Below, one piece after another: positions 1-13,200 of a stretch of 64,000 nucleotides of DNA. Origin of the DNA: Varroa destructor. Taxonomy: Eukaryota; Arthropoda; Arachnida; Mesostigmata; Varroidae. Both the position numbers and the translations under genes were made by a program. The DNA is taken from NCBI RefSeq assembly GCF_002443255.2, contig NW_019211458.1:9825364-9889363 (forward strand), given 5' to 3'. Numbering within the stretch: the first letter of the stretch is position 1; the number at the start of each line of letters is the position of its first letter. The notes under the pieces are model-generated. The model saw only the letters and a program-made list of their open reading frames with translations. It did not search any database and was not told the DNA's origin.

Positions 1-2640
1 AGTTTGAATAGTTATCTGAATATTGCAACGTATACTGACCTGCGCTTTATGCGAAGGCCGAACACAAAAAATCGACCGAATATCTTGCCTTTTACGAGTT
101 TATAGTCTAAACCTACCAAGTTCCATAACTAGCTATAAAATACGTTTGGATAAAACAATTACTCTTGGCAATGCCGATACCAGCTATGAGACTTTCGGTC
201 AATTCTAAAGGTCGCACATTCTAGCATATCTAATGTGCGCTACATTCGTATAATGCCACCCGGAAAATGTCTCAGCTTGAAGTCACAGCGATTTCCGTAA
301 ATACCATCATAGCGTGGCTCTGCTCCTATTATACAACGCAGGCAGGAACCAGAACAAAGTTGACGGAATCAGTGGCGGAAGGGTAGAGACAGCTTAACAA
401 GAACACTTCCTGCTAACGAGCTGGAAACTTTTGCACTATAAAAACGCGGCAATGTCAAAGCAATTCAACTGGGGGCCATTGCTATAATACGATACGTCAA
501 CAGTTGCCTGTTTCATACTGTATGAACCACCCGTGTCACAGGGATTTACAGACCATTCATTAACCATGTGCGCTTCAAAGAAACAATTTGTCGCCGGTCC
601 ACAAGCACGCTCCACCAGGTAGTTGCGTAGGATTAGGTAGAGACACAGCCGTCTCTCTGTTTAAATCTCACCTTGACCTGCCTGTACTGCACGTAAGAGC
701 AGACGTCGTGGATGGTCGAGCGCGAAGTTTGTCGTAACTCGAAGTGCGAAAACTAGTAAAGGAAACGGAAAGCCTGTCTTCCTGAACGCCTCAAACATTC
801 AATGACCTTCTTAGAACGACCTGCAGCATGTCTTACCAATCTGATACGCTCCTGCATGCGAAATCCCTAATTATAAGTAGAATGTCCCATGAAACAATGT
901 GGCTTTTCACGGACGGATAAAATATTGCGAAGAAGAGCATCTGTAACGTTTACCCTACCGCATTGAGATTGAGCAGAGTCTAGCTCGTTATCATTCGATT
1001 AAGCAATCCGTAGCGCGCAACTCCAAAATATGTATTTAACTGATACAACGGCTTCCTACGGCAGCCATTTTCGTCGGCCCATTTCCGACGTACTGGGCTA
1101 CCACACCGAACTGCGTGCGTATGAAGATTTAATCGAAATCCAACCTGCTTATGTATTAGAGTATTGTTACTAAATTTTTTTTTTAAAAAATCAAGTATAC
1201 AGTTGATATCGCATAGTGACAAGTGCTCCGTCTGCGCACTGTTGAACGTACAGTATATCTAGTTTTCAGTTATGTCTCTTCAATGTACATTTGTTATCAT
1301 AGTCCTATCCATATGCACCGGAGTCACGAAGATGGCCCAGGTGCCACCAAAGTGGCTTGAAATCTTATAGAAAGTGTGATACTATGACCAAGAATAGCAC
1401 TTCTCATAAACCGTCTTCACATTGCGTCTGACCGAACGCCTCGAGTCCCTGCACAGCCTTTGCAACAATATTAGATAGCAAAATGGGTCCGTTTTTATCG
1501 TTTAAGCAGGAAAATGGTCTCCTGTACACGGCTACCCGTTCCAAGGCACGAGACACCTAAACAATTCAGAATTATGCAACAGCTTATAAATAAAGCCCGA
1601 TCTATCGTTTGAACAGAAGCGATACGTTCGGCTACTGAGCGTTACTCGAGATCGTGTTTTGCATAAGAATAGCCTAAAGAAAAAGAAGCAGCGTCGTATG
1701 GACCAAAATTGGGTAATAAGCAATACCATTGGCTTTAGGCAACTGCTAAAATAAAACACAACTGATAACAGGTGGAGAAAAAGAAACGGTAGATCGAGTA
1801 GAATTAGAGCTTTGTCGCGCTGTTGGACGCGAGAATTTAGCTAAACAGCATATGTCGTGCCGCCACGATGGACGAAAAAAAAGAGAGAAATAACATAATG
1901 TGTACATAAGGATCATCGGTGGCAACAAGCATGATCTCGATCCAAAAAGGTTCCATAAAGGCTCACTCGTTCAACAGGAATTGACCGAGGCATAAAAACT
2001 AGCAGTACAAGATCTACGTGTTGAGAAACTGGACATATATCAATCATCTAGGGAACGTGTATGCGTAGTAACACTTTGAACTCGGATTGAAGCGGTATAT
2101 TATATACCGAATATTTAAGCTGACCAGGGCTGGATAGCATGAAAGCAAAGAAAAACTGCAGAGCCAGAAAGTATCGCAGTCGTTACAAATCTCGTTGCAA
2201 ACTCATACGGATCTGATCATTGCTCGTTGCTGGCGGGGTAACAACTGGTGTGTATATCTTTTAGCAAATGGCAACACCTAAATACGTTGAGTAGGTGCGA
2301 CTCTTGCTTTTGCCCTACGAGCTGAACCACGAACTACGAATAGCCCTGTAACTCTCAACACGTATGCTTACCACAATTAAGCCCCACTTATTTTGACGTG
2401 AAAATAATTCCGAACAAGCCCGACCAACTCCATCAAAGAAGTTTGCGTGCTCTTAATTATGTAGCCTAGTGAAAAAGCTAAAAATTGGTTTTTTGAAATA
2501 ATTCTTGTTATTTCCTTGGAAGTGGCTGATTATTATACATCGTATCACCCAGCGATCTAGTGATTTTTCGAATCTTACCTTTTATAGATGCAATTTAGTA
2601 TTTATCGATTCAAAGGCTAACTGCCTGGAAGCTACCAAAT
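1..2640. other. Anonymous sequence, no gene recognised
   Basis: All six frames are cut by stops every few tens of codons and no conserved motif is visible. Only short A or T runs (for example near 1,175) and a small palindrome at 2,093-2,109 (CGGTATAT/ATATACCG around one base) stand out. Small exons without strong motifs could be missed by eye. Confidence 0.5.
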
Positions 2641-2820
2641 TACTTTAAAAGCTGACCCTCGTTGAGTAAACAGTGACTTCGGACCCTAACGCCAACGCAG
2701 ACGGCCGTTGCCGTTTACGGTTGTGACATTTGGTTATAAAGCGCTTGACTCGACACCCTCCTGAGATGCCCCCAGTTTTTCGAATTGATTCGTTTTTGAT
2801 TTCGACAAATGCAGTAGGAA

Positions 2821-3116
2821 TGGCAGCAACAAGGGAATGGGTCACTTCTGCCATTTTGGGCTGCTTTTTCGTCCCAAAACGAGTGTCACTACTACAGGCT
2901 GCTGCTGCTGCTGCTGCCGCAAGCCGATTGGGTCACCTTTGCCCTTCGTCTTTCATTTTAGCTACATTTGGGGGTTATGCTGTACTTGCAAAAACCGTTG
3001 GCGCAAGTGAATGTCCATGTACCGTACACGTCCCTGCTTCTAACGATGTCCCTTTTTATCCCTTGCGGTCCGGTGTCCGGCATTGTCGGCATAAAACAAA
3101 GTTTTTTGTGCTGTCG
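2821..3116 (+). other. Candidate exon with polyalanine (GCT) repeat, unidentified
   Basis: An open plus-strand frame has an ATG in acceptable context at 2,821 (GGAATGG) and runs to 3,158. A perfect splice-donor-like GTAAGT sits at about 3,117, so a coding exon could end just before it. The frame contains eight consecutive alanines encoded by an imperfect GCT tract at about 2,898-2,920. The frame is also open further upstream without an ATG for some distance. No family is recognised; the cysteines near the end (CPC, HCRHK) do not form a known motif. On the minus strand the same tract would read as a CAG/AGC repeat. An open frame of this length is expected about once by chance in a window of this composition, so the exon reading is only a possibility. 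Confidence 0.2.
2898..2920. repeat. Trinucleotide (GCT)n microsatellite
   Basis: Seven GCT-type units followed by GCCGC, nearly perfect. On the plus strand it encodes alanine within an open frame; on the other strand it gives AGC/CAG units. Confidence 0.85.
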
Positions 3117-3159
3117 GTAAGTTGGAAGATACATCTGAATCTGTGCGCTTGTATGTGAC

Positions 3160-4740
3160 TATGTGTGTAATGAAATCGCATGAAAAATATTCGAACAGCA
3201 GTTGAACTAATGGCCGACTGAAACGCGGGACGCATGCGCCATTACTATTTAGCTTGAATAGAAATTATTGTTGACGGAAATACTTCGCTTTATGTTTGAG
3301 TGCTATCGCCGTTTTCCAACTTAAAAAAAGGCCCGGCAGCAAACTAAAGCTTCGTCATAGCCGGTACATTCAGGTGCTGCCATATCGGTCAAAAAGGGCA
3401 CGGGTGCAATCAAGCCTCATCATTCGCTCATCTCTTGCTTCATCATAACTCTCTTCGACCAGCGAGAATGTTGTCAAGCTTTCTTGCTATCTGAACATAT
3501 CCAGTTAGCAGGACGGTGGAAAAAGTGTCGATGAGAAAAAATAGTAGCCAGGACTGCCGTACTGGCCTAAAATGACGGTCAAAATTGAACTTTGAACTGA
3601 TTCGACTTAAAAAAACGGAGGAGTTGACGGTGACCGTGTTGATGTAAAATGGGGCGACTAAGCGTAGATGTTATACAGAGACCACTGGAGCCGATATCTC
3701 GATTTAAATAGTAGACGTGCGACAACTACCACTAGTACTTTCCCATGATTGACTCTCAGCTGTCCTATCTACAACAGGCCTTAGTACCGATGTTTAGAGT
3801 TATGCTTAAAACACGGACTCATTAGGACAGCTGCTGCCAGTTCTATAAAGTTTACATAAGTGTTTCGACGTCTGAATGCGCCACCTAGCAGCTGCTTTTG
3901 AACGACTGCTTCTGCCGATGCCACGATGGCAGATGCAAAGCTAGGAAGGCCGAAAACTACTACATGACAGGGACTCAGTAAGCTAGCGGTACTGTAAATC
4001 TTCGATTGGTATCGCTAGCATTTAGTAAGAAAGCGTAGTTGAAAGAATATTGTAAGAAATGAAACAAAACGACAAACGTCTGTCGGATTGATAACAAGCT
4101 AGATCGACCGAGGTCTAAGTGAGGCCTAATTAACTCTAGCTGTAGCGTCCATGAGAAAATGATGGTGTTCTAGATACAGAGATATTAACGTACTGCGGCA
4201 TGCTACATGAAGATAGGATGATATGATGCAGAACTAGTGCGACTGGCACAGATTCCGGTGCTGCAAATGCAGTCCGCCCCCTCCCTTTTCATGTGTCTTC
4301 TCGCCCCCGGCCCGGGCCGTTTCTTTACCTCGTTGTTAATAACCGTACAGAAGCATAATGATGAACAATTTCATACGTGGCTAATGATATAGTGGCGATG
4401 CGAGGCAACAATAATGTCAATTTACAACATCGCAGAATCCGAAACACGTAAGTAGTAGTCGCTGAGTGCTCCTTGATAATTTAAGTCAAACAGTCCCATC
4501 AGAGAGTAAGCAAAGAAGAAAACTAAAAGTAATTTTGTCGCTAAGTATTTGAGAAAATTTAGGGGAGCGGCTGGTAAATTGACGGCGGAAGATAAGCGAA
4601 GGTGAAGATAGCGATTCGTAGTCACCCGCGTTGGGCTCCACACGCTGTTCGCATCCTCAACATAAGACGCCGTTGTCGGCGACAATTAACCAAGTGGATC
4701 GCTATGTCAAAGCAGCAAACGCGGTTCGTTTAGCATTTCC
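3160..4740. other. Anonymous sequence with a small GC-rich patch
   Basis: No gene, repeat family or RNA is recognised. The one compositional feature is a C-rich patch at about 4,271-4,320 that includes CCCCTCCC and CCCCCGGCCCGGGCCG, resembling a GC-box cluster, but no transcript or open frame supports a promoter. Confidence 0.45.
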
Positions 4741-4912
4741 CCGAAATAGCTTAGTGAGTAACGTATTTACCTGCTAATGTTAGGCACGTGTTGTAATGGC
4801 CTAGATTCCAACCCAGGCACAGACGAACAGAGAGAATTCGTTTCGTTCTGGAAGCCACCCGCCTGTCTGATGAAATGCGTATTGGCGATACCGGACGTAA
4901 AACATGAAACTC
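4741..4912 (+). mobile_element. tRNA-derived SINE, copy 1
   Basis: The head resembles a tRNA gene. Box A is ATAGCTTAGTGAGTAACG at 4,746-4,763 and box B is GATTCCAACCC at 4,804-4,814. They are followed by GGCACAGACGAAC and a non-tRNA body: TTCGTTTCGTTCTGGAAGCC at about 4,838-4,857, then GTCTGATGAAATGCG and CCGGACGTAAAACATGAA. The same blocks recur in four other places in this window, which defines a dispersed family. A SINE of this kind is transcribed by RNA polymerase III from the internal boxes and moved by LINE proteins. The long spacing between the boxes suggests a long-variable-arm tRNA (Leu or Ser type) as ancestor; that is inference. The 3' end is not sharply defined and no clear target-site duplication is seen. 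Confidence 0.75.
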
Positions 4913-7880
4913 AAATGGTATATTTAGCCTACAGTTCTGCACTGTGCGTGAAACCGCCTTAATTACTACTTTCTTTAAATCATTATTACAATATGTTTTG
5001 TAAATTTGAAGTCACAATGAAACGTGTTTGTATCGCGGAAGTAATCTCAGTTGGTGTTTAACTATCGAATTATGCCAAGGGCGACGCGGAGGAAGTCATC
5101 GGAAACGATATGAGGTGGTCTGACGCCGATGGACCTACAAGGGGTCATGGTGGTGCTGAGTAGCGGCGGACGAGTGAGTAGCAGGCTGGTGAGGGCAAGT
5201 CGAAAGCGTTGCCCAATATGATCATGAGGAAATTCCGTATACGTAGACCAAGTGGGGCCAACGAACGGAGCGACTCGACGGAAAAAAGTTGAACCGTTTA
5301 AGAGCGGATGCAGGAGACTGTAGCATTGCTGCACGTGGGCAGGTGCGAGGGCAGCAAGACGCTAATACAGGAAGTAAACGAACACTAACAGAAGAACTGT
5401 TGTACAATGCTGAATAGAGCAGCGTGATCTTGGAACTCGCTCGGTTACAGGAATAGGAACTGAATACTGCATCGCGCATGACCACGAATGATCGCCCGAG
5501 CGTATGCGTATCAGAAAATCTGTTGCGGGTTGTTCCGTTGGCAGGGGGAGGCAAACCACACGCAGTTGCTCTACATCCGCTTACCAGCCAACGACCCGAA
5601 TGAACCTAGTGAAAAAAACAAACGTCCTGCAGAACAGGGATTTTATCGAGATTCAGATCGATGGGTGGCAGCATTGCCCAGCGGTGAAAATATTAGGTCG
5701 AGAAGAGTTCGGAGTAAATAATACACGGAATCGGCTACTTTGCACGAAAGTGTACATGATGAACGGCACTGGGTTTGACGTATTGTTCCCATCGGTATGA
5801 GTATGTATAGCGGCATTAACGATTGCCCCAACATGTAGCAATGGCAAACGAATCTGCCCGCGTATGTTGATCAAGTCATAAACAGTTAGAGTGACGTGGG
5901 CGAATTTTCTGACCAGAACGACAGACTATTGCTGGCGTACACTACTAGTCGCGCGACAAATTTCTAAGCAAAATCACTTTGCCAGATACGTTTGTACGGA
6001 TGTTGCCATGGCTGTTGGCGTCTTCTGGTAAATAGGAAGCTACGTCTGAAACATGCAGATAGAGAATAAGTAAATATGACGAACGAGCACCTTTGTAGAA
6101 CGGGTCGCGTTGGTGATAAAAGCAGCCGGTCGTATGAAGTAAAACGTTATGCTATGTACAGTATACGAAGGGCTCTCTATTAATATGACTGCAAGGAAAA
6201 CAGAAGCTTGTAGCCAGGTGCAGACCTGTATCTCGTTCGATAGCTTGGCTATTACTTGGGAACTGGGCCCTAGACACGGTGATGGAGGCCGAGTTAACAT
6301 CTAACTTCAGCGACATGTACATGAACAGTCTTCGTTTCTATTAACATGTATCTGTTTAACAATCGTGCTGTTATGCATTTGTTAATGTCTCTGTTTCATC
6401 AGAGATATAGTGAGAATTGTAAGCAAATTCTGGCGATTTTGGAGCAAGTGAGGATCGAGTAACGAGCTCTCTTATTAGTATGGCGTTGTATAGCTACTTT
6501 ATTCGATGCCATCACGTATTACGAGCTCTGACAAGATGGGTTTGGTCATAACACAGTTCCTTTGACGCCAAGTCCAGCCCGAACCCGCGTTTTTTTTACA
6601 TGTCGTCAAAAAGGCAAAGCTAATTGTAACGACTTACTACTCGTTTACAAAGATATGGTATTAATGTATTGTTATTTAGTCGTTCTAAACGCTGCCGTCG
6701 CATTTTGCACATCCGACACCGGAAAGTTGTTATTTGACGCGTATCGCTAATCGTCGCTCTCTCGATGTAGCAGTCGGTGTGACAGGCTCTCGTGTGACAA
6801 TCAGGATATGAACAAGGTTTTTTCATGCGCTGTGCCTTCTCTTCTAGGAATAGGAAAATCGAACTCTGTTCCAGGAGACCTTTTTGTACAGTAGCATGGC
6901 ATTTTTGTTAAGCATGGAAACTTGAACTTTTGCACGTAGGCTGGTTACATGGGAAAACAGTTCAAGATCTTGTTCAGATCAACGTCCACTGATATGCGCG
7001 CATCTTCCAATGGCCGCATTAAAAGAGTGTGAACATAAGTATCTATAGCTTGCACCAGGACCAAATCATAAGGCTTAGAAGGCTGACAACCAATGAGGAA
7101 TAAAAGGAATAAATTGGAAAAGGAGTAAGAGTTACATAATTAGGAGCTTGTTGAAGGACAGGCCTGCCTGTTGGAATAAAAGTAGGTGCGTGTAAACAAG
7201 CGATAAATTGACTAAGTTATATGCCAGTAAGTTATAGGCAGCGCCTCCATTGGTTCATTTCCGTAGTAAAGCTTAATTGACAGTGAAATGAATGCTAGCA
7301 TCGAGTAGAGCTAGTGTAAGGCTCGCTGTTTGCCGGGGCATTAAACGTTCAAATTTTGCCTTTACTTGATCAAAGATGAGCGTCCTCAGTAAACCAAATT
7401 ACAACGGCTGTTTCTAAGTCCAGGTCCGAGATAATTCGCATAGGCTAAAACCAAACAACTTTGCGGAAAATCATTCAGCTATGCCTTTGACTACAACAAA
7501 GAGTTTTGTAAAAAAAAAAAAGTACCTAACCTCAAAACTTGTGCGAACATCCATGTTGTGAACATTGTACACCCCGTTTGAAGTATGTAGGGAAAACGCT
7601 TATTAGGTGAAGCCTCATATTGGTCTAAGCGTCGCTACAGAAAACAGCGTATTATCTCATCTCTCATCTACTTTAAAAAGGTATGAATAGTTGCACCTGG
7701 AACTGTCTTTAATTTTCTATTTCATCGACGATATATGCATCTGTATTTTTTTTATCGTTTTTATTTGTACCAAGTGCTCTATCTGTCGCCATATATACAT
7801 TTGAGGCTTTCACTGCTTAAAGCAGCTGTACGGATACTTTAGTATGCATCAGTACATGGTGCAGAGCTTGTGGCATAGTG
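4913..7880. other. Anonymous sequence; overlapping open frames at 5.06-5.83 kb
   Basis: Between 5,062 and 5,834 several frames on both strands stay open for 60-110 codons, because this stretch is a little richer in GC and CpG than its surroundings. None carries a motif I recognise and no frame is clearly favoured. The rest (5.9-7.9 kb) shows only short frames and A/T runs such as the A tract at 7,510. Confidence 0.4.
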
Positions 7881-8640
7881 GCTCGCTATTGGTCTTCTTG
7901 ACGCTGCTTGCCTCTTGCCCCGTCTTTCGTGTATATGATGCAATCTCGTTCCGCCAACAACTGCCATCTTAGCCCCACAAACGCACACAACACCAACGGC
8001 TTCTGTGAGCTACTTGTGCTCGGTGGATTGTCAATGATGACGATAGCAACGCGGACGGTATCAGTGCAAAGCAGAGTGGAACAGCGGCGGCGCAAACTGA
8101 GTATTTGCTACGATATTAGATGTCTCCGTCGGCAGTGCGCTAGACGATTCGTTGCAGATAGGATGGCCAACCGGGCACCAGCTACGCTGTGATCGAAATT
8201 ACATAACCTGAAGGAGTAGTGGAAGCGAATTCAAAGCTCTGGTCGACGACGGAAAAGGCCCCACAGCCGGGGTTGGGAAGGTTCGCCGTGGGAGAATTTG
8301 GGGATTCGTTCGGGGTAGCCCTGTTAGGATCAGCTTGATAGACTGAGCTTGACGGTCCGTCTTTCTAGCCAACCCAAACCATCACGGAACGCGCGCATTG
8401 CTTGCGGGCGGCTTTCACTTACTGGCTGCAACGACAATGATCCCGTCGACGATGACTACAACGGTAAACCTAGTCGCCGCCACCAAGCCAGTCACAGCCA
8501 GACTTCGAACGGTGGTAACGCGAGAAGCCTTTATAACGAAACTATTGTTACAACTAGTAGGCATAAGAACTTACATTACATGAGCTTGGTAAGCGCCTTA
8601 CCTTGCTCTCCTCTCTTTACCTGACAGGTTGCCTGGTAAA
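7881..8640. other. GC-richer stretch, possible exon or regulatory DNA
   Basis: CpG and GC content rise here. A plus-strand frame of 94 codons (7,908-8,192) begins at TTG, with in-frame ATGs later, and the minus strand is open over 7,886-8,095. Around 8,250-8,320 the DNA is G-rich (AAGGCCCCACAGCCGGGGTT). There is no recognisable domain and no convincing pair of splice sites. It could be a non-coding first exon, a regulatory island, or nothing functional. Confidence 0.25.
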
Positions 8641-9640
8641 TGCAGTGAAAAAGTAGCTCTACGTTTGCATTAGTGAAATATACATGATAATCAAAAAACA
8701 TGATGGACTTCACTTTGATGATGATAACGGAGGGAACAGTTATTACGAAGGCTATTCAAAATATGCACCAATATAAGCTTCTTACATTGAAGGATAATAG
8801 AACGCTAGACGAGTCCGAAAACTTAAATGTTAGACAACTATAGCCATTTAAGTAAATAGCCTAAGCTCCTAATCAGAAGACTTCTACAAAAATGTATAAT
8901 GAATACAGTATGTATAAATAAAAAATAGAAATCGTAATAGAAAACCCGCGTACCGAGCAGTCAGTAGTGCTTGAAGATTACATGTGCTTCTATGAGTCGG
9001 CGCGAACATCGATCATTTCTTTTTACGGCATAGATGTTCCTCACAATGACCAGAATAATTTCAGATTTTAGCGATGGATATGGTGAAGGCTGTGTTTTCG
9101 AAGACTACTTCATTTCAGACGCAAAATATTGCTGACACAGCTCTTAATATCTGCTTCGCTTACCGGCATTACGTATACGTTAATTTAGTAGATAGATGAA
9201 AGGTAATGCTAACTTGTGGTGAGAGTTGTCATTTGCAGTGACTAAATTTTGATATTGTCTATCTTATCTATATATAACAATTGATACCAAATGAGCCAGT
9301 AAAGCAGCGAACTTTTTCGTAACTCAAAACGAATTGACTGTTTGTTTGTTTTCTGAAAAATTTGTAGAGAGAACTCTACGACAAGATTGACAAAAAAAGA
9401 TTTGAATTTCCTTTGTCTATTCAGCAAGAGAAAGTCTGCAGACGGAGCACAAAGGGTATCACGTCCTTATTGTCTCACTTTATGGAAAAATAACGCTTTT
9501 TTAGGCACAAAACACAAAGACGTTGAACATATATCTGTACGTATTTCTAACCCCTCTTAGCTCGAGCTTTCTGCATAGATGTTTGCGAATGTAATTTTAG
9601 GCTTTCGTGTCCCTATTTTCTATCTTGCATTCGTTTACGC
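8641..9640. other. AT-rich anonymous sequence
   Basis: Frames are very short on both strands and A/T runs are frequent. Nothing recognisable is seen. Confidence 0.5.
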
Positions 9641-9644
9641 ACTA

Positions 9645-10265
9645 CCTTGATTCATGGCTACACTGAGATTTGTTCGCAGAGTTTGACCGAGCGGCTTGCG
9701 CATCAGCCATTTCAGCTGGCTACCATACAAAGTATTCCATCACTTCCTGCTCCGGGGAAACATTCCAAAGCGAAACTTCACAGGGAAGAGTGGCGTACAT
9801 CTCAGAGTACGTTTTCTCGCGACGAACATAAACGCAACGCCATTGATGTCTGTCGTGGTGGCCACGCTCCCGAGAATTGACAAGTACTATTGCCCAAGAA
9901 GCGGTCGAGCGAGGGGTAAGCGGGGTTAGGTCGAATAATTAGTTGCGTTCTTTCGGCGGTTGGGCCGTCGTCGTTCCTCGAACTCGCCTTCTTCCGCCAC
10001 CCACCCCTTTTGTCCGTTCACCATTGGCTGTGTACGTCGCGCCCGTTTCCACGCCATTACGTTCGTTTGCCCGCTGGCAGTGACACGACTACAACAGTGA
10101 AACACAGTTGCACTGCAGCGGCCATGGGGTAGAAAAGTGGTAGAGAAATTGGCCGGTTCAGAAGACTGAACGGAGCAGAGTCGGAGGCACACGGCAATGG
10201 GGGATTCATGTCGCCGCTTCACTGAACCATTTGACAGAGCTTGAGGCGGATCCTCCATCTTCTAG
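9645..10265. promoter_or_regulatory. CpG-richer island, candidate promoter or first exon
   Basis: Compared with the AT-rich DNA on both sides, this block is rich in G, C and CpG. On the minus strand a frame of 110 codons starts with a true ATG at 10,258 in good context (GAAGATGGAG) and runs to 9,926. Its product would be basic at the end (EERRRPNRRKN) and matches no family I know. On the plus strand a donor-like GGGGTAAGC occurs at about 9,913-9,921, in a frame open from 9,696. Islands like this often mark arthropod promoters or 5' exons, but the direction cannot be settled from sequence alone. Confidence 0.3.
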
Positions 10266-13200
10266 CTCAGCTTGGCGAATATCCTCTTAACAGAGAAGGA
10301 AACCAAGCGAAGATCACATAATCATTTACGCCGAAAACAATCATTACTCTTCACTTACATTATCAGCTTTTCTTATCTTGAACGTATTCGTAGCAGTTAA
10401 ATTGTTCAATTCATATATTGAGATAGCTGATGAAGATATGAACGTACCGAATAAATTAACTCAACATACGCGTCGCATTTATTTAGAACACACAAAAATC
10501 TATATATACACACTTTGCCAGCGTTTATGAACGCGCAGAATGTGGCAATATGTTAACGAATACAATATTTAAGCTGCTATCCCTTAACAATTCGTTTGTT
10601 AGGAGTCGTTGCAAACATTTTCATATGTCCGTTTCATTCGATCTTCTCGAGGCAGAATTATAATGTATAACGCAGTACACGTTTAGTACATCAGTACCTT
10701 CAGGTACAAACAAATAGCAAAAAATCAAACAATGACGTAGAGAAAAAAACATTGATCTTTTACTCCAAGCACGATCGCACAAATTCTACCCATGTAGGTA
10801 TGTATTTTGAGTCAATCTAACCAAGATACAGCCGCATAGTCTGTACACTATCTATATCATCTAATACGTACGATATATGTACCAATTCACTAAACAGTTA
10901 GGCGATTACCGTAAACGCTAGATCTTCGAAGTCACTTTCTTGTTTGATTTATCTGTGTTTTACAAACCGTAACGAGACTAAACGAAACGTGACCACTGTT
11001 TAGTATCGACCTGAAACGGCAACATCCTATTAAAACTGAATTAACATTAACTGCTTATGTCCTATTTTCTTTAGAGACTTCGCATATCCGCGTCACACGC
11101 CGCTATCAGTGTACTCGAGGGACTCGCAAAGACTCACCAATGATCGCGACAGGACTGAGAGCAACATCTGAAATGTTATGTCGTCACAAGCCATTCCTTC
11201 GTCTGATCATGTGACGTTTTACGCGTCTAGCCAGACCTAAACGAACGGCACATGCTGTAATTACGTAGGCCCTACTACTGTGACCCCTAAACAGCAGTAT
11301 AATAAAACTCAATGGCCTATAGCATGACACAGTGTTTTTTTCTCGTAACATTGCTTGAACATCACTGAAGTGTCGATGAAGCGCAAGGGGTTGTTGAGAA
11401 GGCAGCATGAAGGCGAGGTAAAGTAGCTCATGTTCTTTAACGTTGCGAAAGCGAAAAGCCCGACGCAGACTGCGTAGAAAAGAGCGACAGACGCCTCCTC
11501 TAAAGTGCTTCAGGTCGAATGATTACATCTTATACGCTATAAAAACAGTCATCGTAATCATATGTTTGGTGTGATGATGTTTGCGGAAGTTTATTCCGTT
11601 ACGTTATAGATATAAGTACCAAGTCGCGTACTAGCGGCATTCCCGTTACGTCTCGACTGGTTGTTTATACACTTCCAATAGAAGATTGATATAACAAGCT
11701 AGTCAATCCCACCTTAGTCGAGGGTCGCTAGCAAAATGATCCAGATGACCTGTTAGGATGAACGATGTGCGTGCCGAAGCCGTTAAGTTAATGACGTACG
11801 AATCCAGCAAAACGGATATGGGGTCAGCGTGATGACTAATGCTATGCATACATAGGAAGACGAGAAAAACTATTTTGACCGGAAATTAGATACAGATTAT
11901 AAAAGATAGAAAATTACTATGCAAACTTCTCTAACTACAAATGATTTAGGCCGGGATTTGTCCACTCATTGTAAATTGTATTGGGTCCTAAACTGGGACG
12001 AAATGACCTTGATAGAAACGCCCCAAGATGTTCGTCTCCCTAGAGAAATTTTTATTTGAGAATGGTTTGTATCCTCGGTTTATCTTCAGGTAAATTATCC
12101 TGTTAATAGAGAGTATTTATAACATGTTATAGCAAGACTTCAAACCTTTTTTTATATACGTGTCAAGTTATATTTTTCCGTGTATAGAATAGTCTAGTGA
12201 TGAACATTTTATAACTTAATATGTGTGTGCTAAATAAAGTGATCACTTTAACGCAACTTAGAGTCAAGCAGCTTATCGCACATGGTCTATTATTATGGCC
12301 AATTGTGACACTGACCAGGCCAGCAAAGAAGTTATGTACCTAGGTATACACCTTATGTCCGTGTACCAAGTTATCGTGCTTGTATCTAAAAATAGCTTAG
12401 TACTGAATTAGTAACACGTAAAAGGCATAACATTAATCGAGAGGCATCACATATCGTTTCTGATCAAGTCTACGATTCGGCAACGACTTCGAGCGCTATT
12501 ATGAACTCGCATCGGCAAAATGGACTACTTATCTACTTAGCAAATACAAAGAGATCCGATTTTTCCACTTAAGTTGTTAATTTAAGAAAAAGTTGGCACT
12601 TTCACTTTTTTCTCTTTCTCTAGCTAATTTTTTTTAAACTAAACCTTAAACTGTATATTTTATTTAGGTGCCTTTATAGCTTCACGGACCATTGATAGCA
12701 CTATTTTTTTAACGATTTTTATATGGCGCAAGCTGTCCCAAAAATTGGGAGCCTGATGGCCTTCTTGGTAAATGGCCGACAAAAGGCAGCAACCCAAAAA
12801 GACTAACCTCGACGTCCTAGTGCGGGCCTAGGATGCCAAACGACATTTGAAGGTCAATTAGTAACAAAAAGCCAAACAGCAATACCTCCCGATCGATCTG
12901 CTTAAATTATGTGCAAATTTAAAACATCTACGAGATCACTGAAATTCTAATTTTTCAACTGACATATAAACTTTTAAACACCGAGAGTAGAGAAAAACGC
13001 TTAGGCATGACTTTATGCAGCAGAGTATGTATACTTTAATAAACCTGCTGGGTAGGTTCGTTTTGTTCAGGCGAAACAACGAAATCCGTGAATCATAAAG
13101 GATATTTCGATGATAGTCGATATATCGATATATTTAGTTTCTAGCTAGTCCTTATGACATCTACTTAGACGAGCTGGATTATCGGTCAACGGATCAACTA

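Noticed and set aside
5062..5834. Overlapping 60-110 codon frames on both strands
   Set aside because: Opening of several frames at once follows base composition; no motif, start context or splice evidence favours one.
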